Shown piece by piece: positions 1 to 13,400 of a DNA stretch of 64,000 bases (positions are counted from its first letter, which is position 1; each line of letters opens with the position of its first letter). The notes beneath the pieces are model-generated. The model did not search any database and was not told the DNA's origin. It worked only from the letters and a program-made list of their open reading frames with translations. The DNA comes from Tetrapisispora phaffii CBS 4417 (lineage: Eukaryota > Ascomycota > Saccharomycetes > Saccharomycetales > Saccharomycetaceae): NCBI RefSeq assembly GCF_000236905.1, contig NC_016530.1, positions 472,386-536,385 on the forward strand, in the 5' to 3' direction. Position numbers and translations under genes: made by a program.

Positions 1-140
1 TCTACCTAAAGGTAGATTCGTCTATCTTTATATATATATACATATACATATATATATATGTAATTATGCTATCAAGCAAAGTAGTCTTTTCTTGTGCCTT
101 GCAAAAGTGATCCAAGCGATTGAAAACGAATCAAAGCACT

Positions 141-980
141 ATGGGGCTAAAAAATCATTTGTTCACTTTCTACTATGTTGTGCTATTACAAGGTGTCATC
201 TCTGGTATAATCAGTGGTGGCGTGGAATTTGCAATTGCGTATGGTATGTACCAGAAATCAAAGAATTTGGTCACTTTATGGGCTTTTCCAAATACTTTTT
301 CTGGTGACTGTGCCTTGACTTTATTTATTCAAGTAGGTGTCACTTGGGTAACACAAGAGCTTATTGTGGGCTGGGATTGCTACAGGACAAATAACGAAAT
401 TATAAAGTTGCCTGACTTTTTATTGGCGGAAAAACCAAGAAATTGGTTTGCATTCTTGTATTTTGAAGTTAACAGAGGTTTAATTTACAAAGATTATGAA
501 GAAAAACCAACTTTGAAAATGTATCTAAGGAAAAATTTTGCTCCTTACATTAAAAGTAGAGGAAATTTCGTCAATTTTTGTGCATGGATAGTCAATAGAG
601 CCATCAGAGGTTTAATATTTGGTGTTGCTTTATTTTTAATTGTCTGGCCAGTCACAATGGGAATCATGGCTGGCATTGGTCATAGAATTTATGGACATGA
701 TTATTACTTTAATAATTACCCCACTCCTCAGATCGCAAAGTTAATCTATGGGTTTGTCATCGGTTTAATAACTTCTCCAGTGTGCAGTATGGTGGTCATT
801 TTAAGAAATTATTTTTACATTGATAATATCGAGAATTCCAGTAATTTCAAAGGATACATTGCCACGGTGAATTTGGGAGAAGAGACACTGGGTGGAGAAA
901 GAGATTTAGAAAAACACTCCTCCAGTTCAGAAACTCCAGCATTGCTTGACGACGAACCATCTGTCCCTGTGGTAGCATAA
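141..980 (+). CDS. DUF2456-type multi-pass membrane protein, YHL026C-like
   Basis: A 279-residue integral membrane protein of unknown function. Hydrophobic segments are visible near residues 8-35, 45-70, 150-185 and 205-230, followed by a polar, acidic C-terminal tail ending near EPSVPVVA. It looks like the YHL026C family (usually about 315 residues). The assignment rests on the membrane pattern plus its place next to genes that flank YHL026C in other yeasts, so it is family level only. The frame is open from a TTG at 120, but yeast starts at ATG, so 141 (MGLKNHLF) is chosen. A 14-codon upstream ORF in the same frame (66-110, ending TGA) precedes the start. The gene points away from the WSC4-like gene, as expected from chromosome VIII synteny. 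Confidence 0.7.
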   Translation: MGLKNHLFTFYYVVLLQGVISGIISGGVEFAIAYGMYQKSKNLVTLWAFPNTFSGDCALTLFIQVGVTWVTQELIVGWDCYRTNNEIIKLPDFLLAEKPRNWFAFLYFEVNRGLIYKDYEEKPTLKMYLRKNFAPYIKSRGNFVNFCAWIVNRAIRGLIFGVALFLIVWPVTMGIMAGIGHRIYGHDYYFNNYPTPQIAKLIYGFVIGLITSPVCSMVVILRNYFYIDNIENSSNFKGYIATVNLGEETLGGERDLEKHSSSSETPALLDDEPSVPVVA

Positions 981-1225
981 ATACTCGTTACGGAGAAAGT
1001 AACTGATATAACCAGGAAGAAAATAGCCAGGACGGTACACTGGATGAAAGTTTAACATAAAGGAAATGTTTGCATTACGGCATAATGCCAATAATTTAAA
1101 TTAGCGAGGAAATCGTTATCAACTTCGTGCCAAATGTAATATTTAGGCATGGTTACAATTTATTCTTTGTTCAATGCATATTTTGATAACATATATTCTC
1201 GTGGAAACCCTGATACCTCAAAAAT

Positions 1226-1297
1226 AACCTAATAACCTAATAACCTAATAAACTAATAACCTAATAACCTAATAAACTAATAAACTAATAAACTAAT
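1226..1297. repeat. Tandem array of an 8-bp unit (AAC/ACTAAT), 9 copies
   Basis: Nine contiguous 8-bp units. Five read AACCTAAT and four read AAACTAAT (units 4, 7, 8 and 9). The only variable position is C or A at base 3. It is a microsatellite-like array about 290 bp upstream of the RIX7 start. Confidence 0.95.
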
Positions 1298-1428
1298 ATA
1301 ATAATATAAACTTTAATACAGCATGTGTATACCTTTATAACTAGTATGCAGTTTCGATATATTATCAATTACGATTACCCGGTAATAAATATATTCGCAA
1401 TTTTACCTTCGAAAAAAATTTCAAAAGT

Positions 1429-1458
1429 CATCTCATCTCATCTCATCTCATCTCATCT
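1429..1458. repeat. Tandem array of CATCT, 6 copies
   Basis: Six perfect pentamers CATCT, about 125 bp upstream of the RIX7 ATG, in the probable promoter or 5' leader. The length is likely variable between strains. Confidence 0.95.
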
Positions 1459-1583
1459 GAATATATATGAAGGTTATATGTTTGAGAATATATCTTCGAA
1501 CTTTGAATAAAATCAGATTCTAGCAATACTCAAGATATTACAATTTCATTTAAGCAATTTGAAGAGAACTTGCTAGAAATAGG

Positions 1584-4046
1584 ATGGCTAAGCCAAGCAA
1601 CAAGAGAGGATCTCTAACGAACTCGTTAGATAGTAAAGTGTCTGATTTGATCTATAGATTATTAGAAGAAAAAAGTCTAGAAAAGAAGAGACAATCTGAT
1701 GACGTCGAAAATGTTGCTGTCATGTTCTTTGCTAAGGACTTAGGTATCAATGAAATATTCGTATTTTGTCAATCAAAAGATTTATCCATGTTAAGAGTTA
1801 AAAAAATTATTCTACAAAAGACTATTGAGAAAGTATTAAAACAAATAATCTTAGAAGAGGAAGAAGAATTTTCTTCATGCCCACAATATAATAAGACCGA
1901 AGATAATGAAGAAGTTGATACAGAGCAACTATTAGCTGAAAAAAATATGATGATTGTCCAAGATACAAATGACATGAACAATAGTATTATCAGTCAATGG
2001 TCTGCCTCATCAGTTTCGGTTTCTAAAGTTGGAACTGAGACACCAGAAACTCAGCTTAACGGTGATACAGAATCTAACAGTAAGAAGAGATCTAGGGATG
2101 GTTCAAACAAACCAAAAAGACAAAAAACCAAAGAAGACAGAAACCCACCAACTTCTTTATTGAGTAATTTAGGTGGGATGGATGATGTAATCGCCCAGTT
2201 AATGGAACTTATAGGACTTCCAATTCTTCATCCCGAAATATATATATCTACCGGTGTTGAACCACCTAGAGGTGTATTACTACATGGGCCACCAGGTTGT
2301 GGTAAAACTTCAATTGCCAATGCACTAGCTGGTGAACTACAAGTGCCCTTTATCTCTATATCTGCACCATCTGTAGTAAGTGGTATGTCTGGTGAGAGTG
2401 AAAAGAAAATTAGAGAATTATTTGATGAGGCAAAATCTTTGGCTCCTTGTTTGATGTTCTTCGATGAAATAGACGCCATTACTCCAAAACGTGATGGGGG
2501 AGCTCAGAGAGAAATGGAGAGAAGAATTGTTGCCCAGTTATTAACTGCAATGGATGAACTATCGATGGAGAAAACAGGTGGTAAGCCAGTTATTGTCATT
2601 GGTGCGACAAATAGACCGGATTCTTTAGATGCTGCATTGAGAAGAGCGGGTAGATTCGACAGAGAAATATGTTTAAATGTTCCAAATGAAGTTTCTAGGC
2701 TACATATTTTAAAGAAAATGTCAGAACACTTGAAAATTAAAGGTGAAATTGATTATTTGAAATTAGCAAAGTTAACACCAGGATTCGTTGGTGCAGATTT
2801 GAAAGCATTAGTAACAGCAGCCGGTACATGTGCAATCAAACGTATTTTTCAATCTTATGCTGAACTGGAAGAGAAACAAATTTCTACCACTTCTGATAGT
2901 ATGGAAATTGATGAGAAAACCCCAAACCAGCAAACCGATGATGAATTGGAATTAAAAAATACGGCTAACATGATAGATCCTTTATCATTATCAACAATCC
3001 AGAAGTTCATAAAAGCATACCCAGAACCTCTACAAGATGAACAATTAAATGATCTAACTATAATATATGAAGATTTTTTGAAGGCATTACCAACAATTCA
3101 ACCTACAGCAAAAAGAGAAGGTTTTGCTACTGTACCCGACGTGACATGGGCCAGTGTTGGTGCATTAGGTAACATCCGTATCGAACTGAATATGGCTATT
3201 GTTCAACCAATCAAAAGACCAGAACTATACGAGAAAGTTGGTATAAGTGCACCAGCTGGGGTTTTATTATGGGGCCCACCGGGATGCGGTAAGACATTAC
3301 TTGCTAAAGCAGTTGCTAATGAATCTCGTGCTAACTTCATCTCTATTAAAGGTCCCGAGTTGTTAAACAAATATGTTGGTGAATCCGAAAGAGCAATTAG
3401 ACAAGTATTTACAAGAGCGAGAGCTTCTGTTCCTTGTGTAATCTTTTTTGACGAATTAGATGCATTAGTACCAAGAAGAGATGCATCATTATCTGAATCT
3501 TCATCGAGAGTAGTTAATACATTATTAACCGAGTTAGACGGTTTGAATGATAGAAATGGTATTTTTGTGATAGGCGCTACAAATAGACCTGATATGATAG
3601 ATCCTGCGATGTTGAGACCTGGAAGATTGGATAAAACGCTATTCATAGAATTACCAAACTTCCAAGAAAAACTTGATATTATCAATACCATTACAAAGGT
3701 AAATGGAACACCTCTTGATGACAGTGTTAATCTAAGTGAAATAATTAGGGATGATCGTTGTAAAAATTTTTCAGGTGCTGATTTAGCTTCATTAGTTAGA
3801 GAAAGTTCAGTTCTTGCTTTAAAGAGAAGCTTTTTTAAAACAGATGAACTTGACTCGGTTGCAAGTAATAATTTAGATAAAGAGTTTAAAGATTTAACTG
3901 TGGGTGTTCAATCAGAAAAAATCCTTGTTACTAAAAGTGACTTTAACAATGCATTACGAAAGATCAAACCTTCTGTGAGTGACAGGGATAGGTTGAAATA
4001 CGATAGATTGAACAAAAAATGGGATGGAATGATGAGCAGGAAATAA
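1584..4046 (+). CDS. RIX7: Rix7, type II AAA+ ATPase of 60S ribosome biogenesis
   Basis: An 820-residue protein (S. cerevisiae Rix7 is 837). Two tandem AAA+ modules are clear. D1 has Walker A GPPGCGKTS near residue 236 and Walker B MFFDEID near 292. D2 has Walker A GPPGCGKTL near 564 and Walker B IFFDELD near 620, followed by an SRH region ending in RPGRLDK. The N-terminal part carries a basic KKRSRDGSNKPKRQK stretch that can act as a nuclear signal. Rix7 is known to drive release of Nsa1 from nucleolar pre-60S particles; it is the yeast counterpart of NVL. Starts at the first ATG. Its 3' end faces the convergent GRC3 about 100 bp away, the same pair as YLL034C/YLL035W. Confidence 0.95.
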   Translation: MAKPSNKRGSLTNSLDSKVSDLIYRLLEEKSLEKKRQSDDVENVAVMFFAKDLGINEIFVFCQSKDLSMLRVKKIILQKTIEKVLKQIILEEEEEFSSCPQYNKTEDNEEVDTEQLLAEKNMMIVQDTNDMNNSIISQWSASSVSVSKVGTETPETQLNGDTESNSKKRSRDGSNKPKRQKTKEDRNPPTSLLSNLGGMDDVIAQLMELIGLPILHPEIYISTGVEPPRGVLLHGPPGCGKTSIANALAGELQVPFISISAPSVVSGMSGESEKKIRELFDEAKSLAPCLMFFDEIDAITPKRDGGAQREMERRIVAQLLTAMDELSMEKTGGKPVIVIGATNRPDSLDAALRRAGRFDREICLNVPNEVSRLHILKKMSEHLKIKGEIDYLKLAKLTPGFVGADLKALVTAAGTCAIKRIFQSYAELEEKQISTTSDSMEIDEKTPNQQTDDELELKNTANMIDPLSLSTIQKFIKAYPEPLQDEQLNDLTIIYEDFLKALPTIQPTAKREGFATVPDVTWASVGALGNIRIELNMAIVQPIKRPELYEKVGISAPAGVLLWGPPGCGKTLLAKAVANESRANFISIKGPELLNKYVGESERAIRQVFTRARASVPCVIFFDELDALVPRRDASLSESSSRVVNTLLTELDGLNDRNGIFVIGATNRPDMIDPAMLRPGRLDKTLFIELPNFQEKLDIINTITKVNGTPLDDSVNLSEIIRDDRCKNFSGADLASLVRESSVLALKRSFFKTDELDSVASNNLDKEFKDLTVGVQSEKILVTKSDFNNALRKIKPSVSDRDRLKYDRLNKKWDGMMSRK

Positions 4047-4150
4047 AAGAAGATGATGACAACGAGAAAAAATAAAATCATTGTTTTAAGTAAATGCATA
4101 CCTATAAAATTCTAAATAATAAATAATATAATGAATTATAATAGATGTCA

Positions 4151-6085
4151 TCATTTCATGCGATGACCACGCCTTTTTATATTTTTACGTACTTTCCAAA
4201 CATGTTCATGTTTTTTTCTAGTAGCAGCTGAAAGAAAAGGTTTATTTACATTTTCATAATTTTTGATATTGACATTCAACTCTTGAATAGGCGTTTCAGT
4301 CTTTTTCCTTTCGATTATTAAAGTTTTATTAATGTTGTCAGATAATAGCTTCCTTTTAGTTCCTGGTATATATATGTTCAATATACTTTTTTTAATATCA
4401 ATAGAATGGATTAAAGCTAATGTCAAAAATTTCATATTGTGCAATCTCTTTTTAATAATTGGAAAGGAGCCTTCAAATTCTACCGCATTGCCGTTAAACG
4501 TTTCACATGTGTTTATTGCAACTATAGTTCCTACTAATGAATTTTCAATATCTTCTTTATTTAAGTTTGAGAATTCTTCCAAAAATTGAATTCCTGTAAT
4601 GCCAGAATGACCATATGAAATTTGTAAAGGTGCTTTATGAACCAAAGGTTCAAAATCGAAATCAGTTTCATAATTGGAACAAGAAATTGCATGCAAATGA
4701 GTAAGTAATTTATATGTCCTTATATGAGATGCGGCTAAACTACTATGGACCTTTTCAGAAGGGTTCTGAGAGTGAGCATTAATCTTAAAAACAAAAGGTC
4801 GAGTAGTTTCTCCATAACTATCAACTTCATACTCTGCAGGTATTTTAATTTCTTCAGTATTGTTCTTCGAACTATTTGTTTCTAAAATAACAATATGAGT
4901 AGGTTTATAATTGTTTATAATATAGTTTACAACAACCGTACCAAATCCCTTAATCCAACCTGGCATGTTTATAACTGATGTAGCATTCTTAATGTTATTT
5001 TCAAAAGATTCAAGCAATTTCCTTATTGAAGCTAAATATTCATTAGGAAAATCTTGGGGTGAGGATGATCCAAGATATATTTGTTTTATCATTTCAATGT
5101 CATTCCTGATGAAAGCATGGCCAAGCATGCGATTCCGGACTGACATCTTGCTTAATGAAATGCATTCGGGATCTGAAACTTCAGGTTGGCCAGGATCTGT
5201 ATCAAAGTAATAGATGTCTTCAGTTTTTTTCTTTTTCAGAGATTCAGCTTTGAAATTTTCCAATAATATTCTTAGAAAACTTGATTTACCAGTATTTTTC
5301 CCTCCTAAAACTAATATTCTCAATTCAGTTTTATACTCCTTGAAATCTCTAGTTATCATCTCCATGACTGAATTCCATTCCTGATTTATTGATAATTTAT
5401 TAAAATGGTCACTAAATTCATTCAGAATTGTAAATGTGTATTTTTTAGAGCTACCATTGTGACATAACTTCTTATCATTCCAAAAACCTGCAAATTCAGG
5501 ATATAATCTAGAGCTTTCTAACGCTAGTTCTTTATTACTATTGGATATCTTAACAATACAGGTGAATTCTTTTAAATAAAGTTCAACAATATCTCTATAC
5601 TCTTCCTCTATGTGTATATATTCATTCCATCCTGAAAAATATGAACTCTGAATGGCAGCAATAGAGGACACTAGAGGATGCCATACGGTAAATCCAGATG
5701 TTGATGAATCATAGTGATTATTATTATAAACTATACCACCTTTAATTATTTGCAATCGAAAAATACCAGATATATATAGCATTTGTTTTTTAGCTAAGCC
5801 AATTATCATGCTATCATTTTGGTCACGTAATTTAAATATATTATTGTTCAGTTTAGGATCAAAAAATTGAAATTTATTTTTTGATAAAGGCTTAGTTATA
5901 TTTTGGTCCTTTGATGTGTAAGTATTATCGTGTGCTTCATATTCTTCTTTATCACTATCATTCGCTTCATTTATAAAATCTATAGGTTCCCTTGAAACTT
6001 CTGTCGAAGAGCCAATGAATTCGTCACTTGAATCGCCAGAATCTTCATTCGTGTAACTCAATATATTCAAACTATCACCATTCAT
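4151..6085 (-). CDS. GRC3: Grc3, polynucleotide 5'-kinase in ITS2 rRNA processing
   Basis: A 644-residue protein (S. cerevisiae Grc3 is about 632). Near residues 256-266 it has the P-loop GGKNTGKSSF, then YYFDTDPGQPE (Walker B-like region) and the motif PGWIKGFG near residue 370, all typical of the Clp1/Grc3/NOL9 kinase fold. The acidic, Ser-rich N terminus fits the family. Grc3 is known to pair with the nuclease Las1, phosphorylating the 5' end of cut ITS2 in the nucleus. The C terminus is very basic (KKHEHVWKVRKNIKRRGHR). Neighbour of RIX7, as in S. cerevisiae. The start is the first ATG of the open frame. Confidence 0.93.
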   Translation of the reverse strand: MNGDSLNILSYTNEDSGDSSDEFIGSSTEVSREPIDFINEANDSDKEEYEAHDNTYTSKDQNITKPLSKNKFQFFDPKLNNNIFKLRDQNDSMIIGLAKKQMLYISGIFRLQIIKGGIVYNNNHYDSSTSGFTVWHPLVSSIAAIQSSYFSGWNEYIHIEEEYRDIVELYLKEFTCIVKISNSNKELALESSRLYPEFAGFWNDKKLCHNGSSKKYTFTILNEFSDHFNKLSINQEWNSVMEMITRDFKEYKTELRILVLGGKNTGKSSFLRILLENFKAESLKKKKTEDIYYFDTDPGQPEVSDPECISLSKMSVRNRMLGHAFIRNDIEMIKQIYLGSSSPQDFPNEYLASIRKLLESFENNIKNATSVINMPGWIKGFGTVVVNYIINNYKPTHIVILETNSSKNNTEEIKIPAEYEVDSYGETTRPFVFKINAHSQNPSEKVHSSLAASHIRTYKLLTHLHAISCSNYETDFDFEPLVHKAPLQISYGHSGITGIQFLEEFSNLNKEDIENSLVGTIVAINTCETFNGNAVEFEGSFPIIKKRLHNMKFLTLALIHSIDIKKSILNIYIPGTKRKLLSDNINKTLIIERKKTETPIQELNVNIKNYENVNKPFLSAATRKKHEHVWKVRKNIKRRGHRMK

Positions 6086-6546
6086 TTACTTATGAGTCTT
6101 GTTATTTTTGATACTTTATGAAGCATAGACGAGGAAATCATTTTGATTCTATATAAATTATCAATGTTTTTTAACCAAATAGTTTTAATGTTTTGAAATT
6201 TTTGATGAGATGAGCTTTCTGATGAAATTTTTCAATTCTGACTACGGCGCTTAAAGAAAATACTTTAAGATAAATGATTATACTGAGTTAATAAGTTACA
6301 TCACCTTAGAACAAACATTCATTATTCCTCATTATGATGAATAAATTATTAAATTATTATAAGTTATGTTAGTTACTTAATACTTAAAAACGATTATTTA
6401 TTACTTAGATTTTCAATAGACCTCAAACTTATAGATACTATATTGTTTTCAGTGAACAAAATGCAGATGTGAGTTTCAATTTCTGCATATTCTTTTTTGA
6501 CCTACCAGGGTTATATTTATTTACATTTATCAAACATTTAAATCTA
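6086..6546. other. Intergenic spacer GRC3/WSC4
   Basis: Contains the GRC3 promoter on its left and the 3' end of the WSC4-like gene on its right. AT-rich; no gene, RNA or repeat recognised. Confidence 0.6.
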
Positions 6547-7806
6547 TTACTCGTTTGTCACTTTTAAGAATTTTCGTGAGTAGTCGATGTCATCAGCTAA
6601 AGAAACGCCCGAATTGCTGATCTCAGCATTAGCGAATACTCTAGATGGATCAAGTCGAGAATCCACGATGTCTGAAGAAGTGTCACTCGATTCGAATATT
6701 TTGGTCGATCTTCTCGATTTATAGTAGAAAGGATCCTTTTCTATATCTCCATGTTCAAATAAATGAAAGTTACTGGTCCGGTCAATTGGTGAGACTGCTT
6801 CGAAGTACTCCTTTTCAAAATCTCTTTGTTTTTTCTTTGGTTTCCAAATAACGAACCAAAACACCAATAGTAATATAATTAATACTACGACACCTATAGG
6901 AACAAATGTTCCCGCCACTTTCCCTGGTGAATCCCAATAGCCAGTATTGGACTTAGATGCACTGCTTGTTATGTCATTATTAGAACTACCAGTCGTGCCT
7001 GTAGAACTGGGTGCTGTCAAAGAACTCGTGAATATAGTAGTTACTAACGTACTTGCATAGGCATGGGACACTGTTTGATTGGATAGCGTCACATATGAGT
7101 ACACAATTGAAGTCGTCACGACCTCGGAGTATTCTGACTGATAATAAAGAGAACTGCTTGTGGGAAGAGACTCTGTAATAGTCTCTATATTACTCGAAGT
7201 TTGACTACTAGTAAAAGAGGGAAAAGTGGATGTTATAAGACTACTGCTTGAATATGTTATTAAAGATGAAGTACTGGAGGTCGCACTGGTAGCAGAACTG
7301 GAGGCAGTTCTAGTAGTAGTACTAGAGGTAGTAGCCGAATTAATATCAGAGCTAGAGCGAGAACCAGAAGAAGAAGCTACTGTAGATAATGAAGTTGATT
7401 CATCAGTGGAAGATCTTGAGTTAGTCGACAAAGCTGAGTTTGAACTAAAACCAAAACTATAATCCAACATAATATAACCAAACAAATCACTATTTGAATT
7501 ACCACAATTTTCAACATCATACCCTGGACATCCCACATTGCAGTTATCTACAGACACTTGCTGAGATCTACTTGGCAGTGAGTCAGCACACCAACAGTTG
7601 CTACCTTGAACGACACCATATACATAGCGACTTCCATTATCATTCAAATTTTTACAGTAATCTGAACAAGCACCGATACTTTGATAACTATTATAATGCT
7701 TAGTACTCAAGTCCCCTGAATTACCTGAAGCACAATAATCTTGCTGGAGTGAGTTAGCGAGAGTGAATGAGTACGACATTGTAAGTAACCATATCAAGAC
7801 TAGCAT
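6547..7806 (-). CDS. WSC4: Wsc4-like cell-wall stress sensor
   Basis: A 419-residue type I membrane protein. Order of parts: signal peptide (MLVLIWLLTMSYSF), then a WSC domain at about residues 20-115 with regularly spaced cysteines (DYCAS, ACSDYC, SNCWCAD, NCNVGCPG, ENCG). A long Ser/Thr-rich, likely O-mannosylated region follows, then one transmembrane helix near 302-327 followed by a basic stop-transfer KPKKKQR, and a cytoplasmic tail with DSPxx and acidic motifs. WSC sensors are known to signal through Rom2/Rho1 to the cell-integrity pathway. The choice of WSC4 over other WSC genes rests on synteny with YHL028W. The open frame begins at a TTG at 7824; the first ATG at 7806 gives the expected signal peptide. 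Confidence 0.85.
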   Translation of the reverse strand: MLVLIWLLTMSYSFTLANSLQQDYCASGNSGDLSTKHYNSYQSIGACSDYCKNLNDNGSRYVYGVVQGSNCWCADSLPSRSQQVSVDNCNVGCPGYDVENCGNSNSDLFGYIMLDYSFGFSSNSALSTNSRSSTDESTSLSTVASSSGSRSSSDINSATTSSTTTRTASSSATSATSSTSSLITYSSSSLITSTFPSFTSSQTSSNIETITESLPTSSSLYYQSEYSEVVTTSIVYSYVTLSNQTVSHAYASTLVTTIFTSSLTAPSSTGTTGSSNNDITSSASKSNTGYWDSPGKVAGTFVPIGVVVLIILLLVFWFVIWKPKKKQRDFEKEYFEAVSPIDRTSNFHLFEHGDIEKDPFYYKSRRSTKIFESSDTSSDIVDSRLDPSRVFANAEISNSGVSLADDIDYSRKFLKVTNE

Positions 7807-10105
<2,299 letters not shown>

Positions 10106-10466
10106 AGGAACATTCAATGAAGGTCATAAAAGTTTTTTGAAATACCACATAGCTTCTCTTCAACTGTATATATATGATCATTCGCGGGACTAAAAGCACA
10201 TTTTGGGTATAAGCTCTCAGGTTATAGAGTTTTATTCAAGTAATTTTTTTTTTCTTTTTTTTGCGTGTTGATATTGATATCAGTACTTACATCAAATTTA
10301 AGAATTTGGCAATCAAATACATTAACTAAATATATTGTTTATAAATACTAATACAAAAATCAATTATCGTTCACCTAACATTTTATTTTAATAGCGTTTA
10401 ATAGTTAAACGAAATTATATTTAAGCTTCTTAAATATAAAATGGCACATTCATTATAAGTATCATT
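10106..10466. other. Convergent spacer UBI4/ECM29
   Basis: 3' flanks of two convergent genes. Contains poly-T runs near 10247-10262. No gene seen. Confidence 0.6.
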
Positions 10467-13400
10467 TTATGAGGTTGCAATATTTAATTCTTTAATTTCA
10501 GATATAACCCTTGGAGTCAGATAATCTTCAGTTAAATCAATCAAATCTCTTTCAATTACGGTTTTTAATGACGGTAATCTTGTAATAATCAGTTTTGCAA
10601 ATTGAACTAATCCTAATTTAACATTTTCAATTGACTCATTCTTAGAATTCATTTTATAAATTTTGTGCCAATAATTCTCAATTTGTTTTTCAAACATTTC
10701 AGGATTAGAATCTTTATTTTGATAATTATCTAAAATATTACAACCAATTTTAGCAGCGACCAAGTTAGTCCTCCAAGTAAATATAACCTTTTCATTACTA
10801 AATAGTAAATCAACTAGGTTGAAAATAAATAATAGTAAACTGTAAGGATACTCACCCTCATTAGTGAATTTACACAGATTAGAACTTGATAATAATAATT
10901 CGGTTATGAATTCTTCTTTTTCAACATTCTCTCTGGTGGATTTCTTAGTAATATCAGATTGTGTCTTGATTCTCTTTGCTGATGAATTACTATCATATTT
11001 ATTATCAATAACAATAATAGAATCTAGATTTTCAATCAAAGAAGTCGAAACACTAATTAAATGTGAAAGTAACTCATCGGTACTGTAATTATCAATGAAT
11101 TTTGTATAAGGAATTATGATTTTACTAACATATTCTTGATTTTTTTTGGATATTTCTGTAATAAATGCCTTAACTGTTTTTAATTTTAATTCTTCATTTT
11201 CATTAAATGTGTCCTTAAATTTCAATGTTAGTTCCACTAATGCTTCTACAATGGCTTCTTTACCACTCCATGATCTGCCATTTAATGCTTGTAAAATAAT
11301 ATCAAATAATTTTGAAACTTGCACTTTTGTTATCGTATTATCAATTTTACTAGAAAGAATAGAGACACTTCCAGCACAGGTTCTTCTAATTGAAAAATCA
11401 GTCGAATTTATGTTTTCGGACAACATTTTAATAATTTCATCCAAATACAGTTTAATAGTTCCAGATCCAAGAGATGATGATTCTGTCCAAATTTGACCAT
11501 ATATTAAAGCAGATTCTTTATCTGAATCGTTCGATGCAATAAAAACTAGAGGAATATATATCCCTGCTACACTTTCAAATTGCGAAGGTGCGTATTTGAT
11601 CATCGAAGAAATAGCTTTTCCGACCACCAGTTTTGTCTCAGGCGAATGCTCTGAAAAATATTTTTCAACTAAAAGATTTGAATACTTGATTACTTTATCA
11701 ATACTAGAAATTTTTACGATATACCCAAACGTATTTGCAAATGATTGATTGACAGTACCATTTCTGTCTGATACAGCATTAAAGCATGATTTCAACAGTT
11801 TACCACTATAAGGTTTTAGATCGGACTGATATTTTTGTACTAATAAAATAATAACTGAAGATGCTGCAATCTTAGATGGTAAACCGATGGATTTTCTCAC
11901 CGCTTTGATTGAATTGTTAACATAATTTTCTATGACAGTATCGTCTGACATAGATATTAATTTCTCAATTATGTTAAAAATAGGAGAGCTAGCTACAACA
12001 TTACTACGTTGAGCATCTATCTCGGTAGCATCCACTTTGAAATTTTTTGCATTTAGAGCTAAATAATTAATGACTTCAGGTTCCATGGAAGAAAGCAGTA
12101 GTGTAAACTCGTAAGCTAAGTTCGGTGCAAAAGGTTTCATTGCATATCCAGTATTCTTAACTAAATCAATCACTACTTTCAAAGCAAATGATCTAACATC
12201 TTCTGCATCACTATTGAGACCCTTTGTACCTAATAAGAAGGGCAAAATTAATTTCAAAGTGTTTTCTGATGTTTCTTTGCTAACACCGTTATTTATATCA
12301 ATAGATCTAGCTAATAGCTTTGCCAACACATTAGTCAACTTCGTGCCTTCTTGACGAACAGATTCCTTGATATCATCCATACTTCTAAATGACATTGTCC
12401 ATAGATCAATCATTTTATCAGCAAATCTTTCTTTTGGAACAGTTTGGATTAGATGAAGAAGAGCTTTAGAACTAGCTTCTCTTACTCTCCACTCTTTATT
12501 GGACATACCAACTAATAATTCATCAAGAATTAAGTCAAAATATGAATTAATGATCTCAGAGGAATTACTTATTAAGGTATTCCAGATATCGTTCATGGAG
12601 TTAGATACCAGTTCATATGGATCAAATCTGTATCTAAATAATTTTGGAATTAATTTATTTGCTGTATTTTTATCTTCAAGAATAATATTTTCTAAAGAAG
12701 CTTTTGACATAATAGCACCTAAACCAAATGCGATACCCTTTCTAGATGACCATAATGATGAACTTTTAGCTAAGTTCATAAACTTGTAAACTAAGGAAGG
12801 ATCACCGACTTCTGATGCTAATGACAATACATCTTTATAAGTTTTAATCGAATCATCACCGGTGCTTAAAGCACCTGCATCAAACAATTCTGTTTCTTCA
12901 GAGACTGAGCCAAAATTTAACTTAGCACCCGCAGCAGTATCTGTGAAAGATCTTAATAAATCTTTTAACATAGTTTCCTTCACATCAAAGTTACCCAATT
13001 CGTAAACCAATGAAAGACCCTTTGATGCAGATTCTTGAATAATTTCATCACGATCACTCAAGAAACGCATGAATTTCATGTGAATGATTTCACATTTCTC
13101 TTTGATTATTGGGTTGGATCTATTATACTTTACCAACGTTAATAACCAAATACATGCTGCTTTTCTCAAGCTTGGTTTAGTATTATCACAATGTTCTAAC
13201 ACTTTATTCAAAACATTAATTTGCTTGGAACCTGGGAATAATTGTGGAAGATTTATTTGACAATGAGGAATATCTATATTATCTTCTAAGAAACTGCTCA
13301 TCCAACCATCAGAAAGAATAGACAGTGATTCACCTCCGGTAAATAACATTTCGATTTGACTTGTAGTATGTGAGCTATAAATGAGATCAAAAAGTTCTTC

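Larger units (their letters stand above)
981..1583. other. Intergenic region with two short tandem arrays
   Basis: Spacer between the YHL026C-like gene and RIX7. It contains the AACCTAAT/AAACTAAT array (1226-1297) and the CATCT array (1429-1458), described separately. The stretch is otherwise AT-rich, with no supportable gene. It must hold the 3' end signal of the first gene and the promoter of RIX7. Confidence 0.7.
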
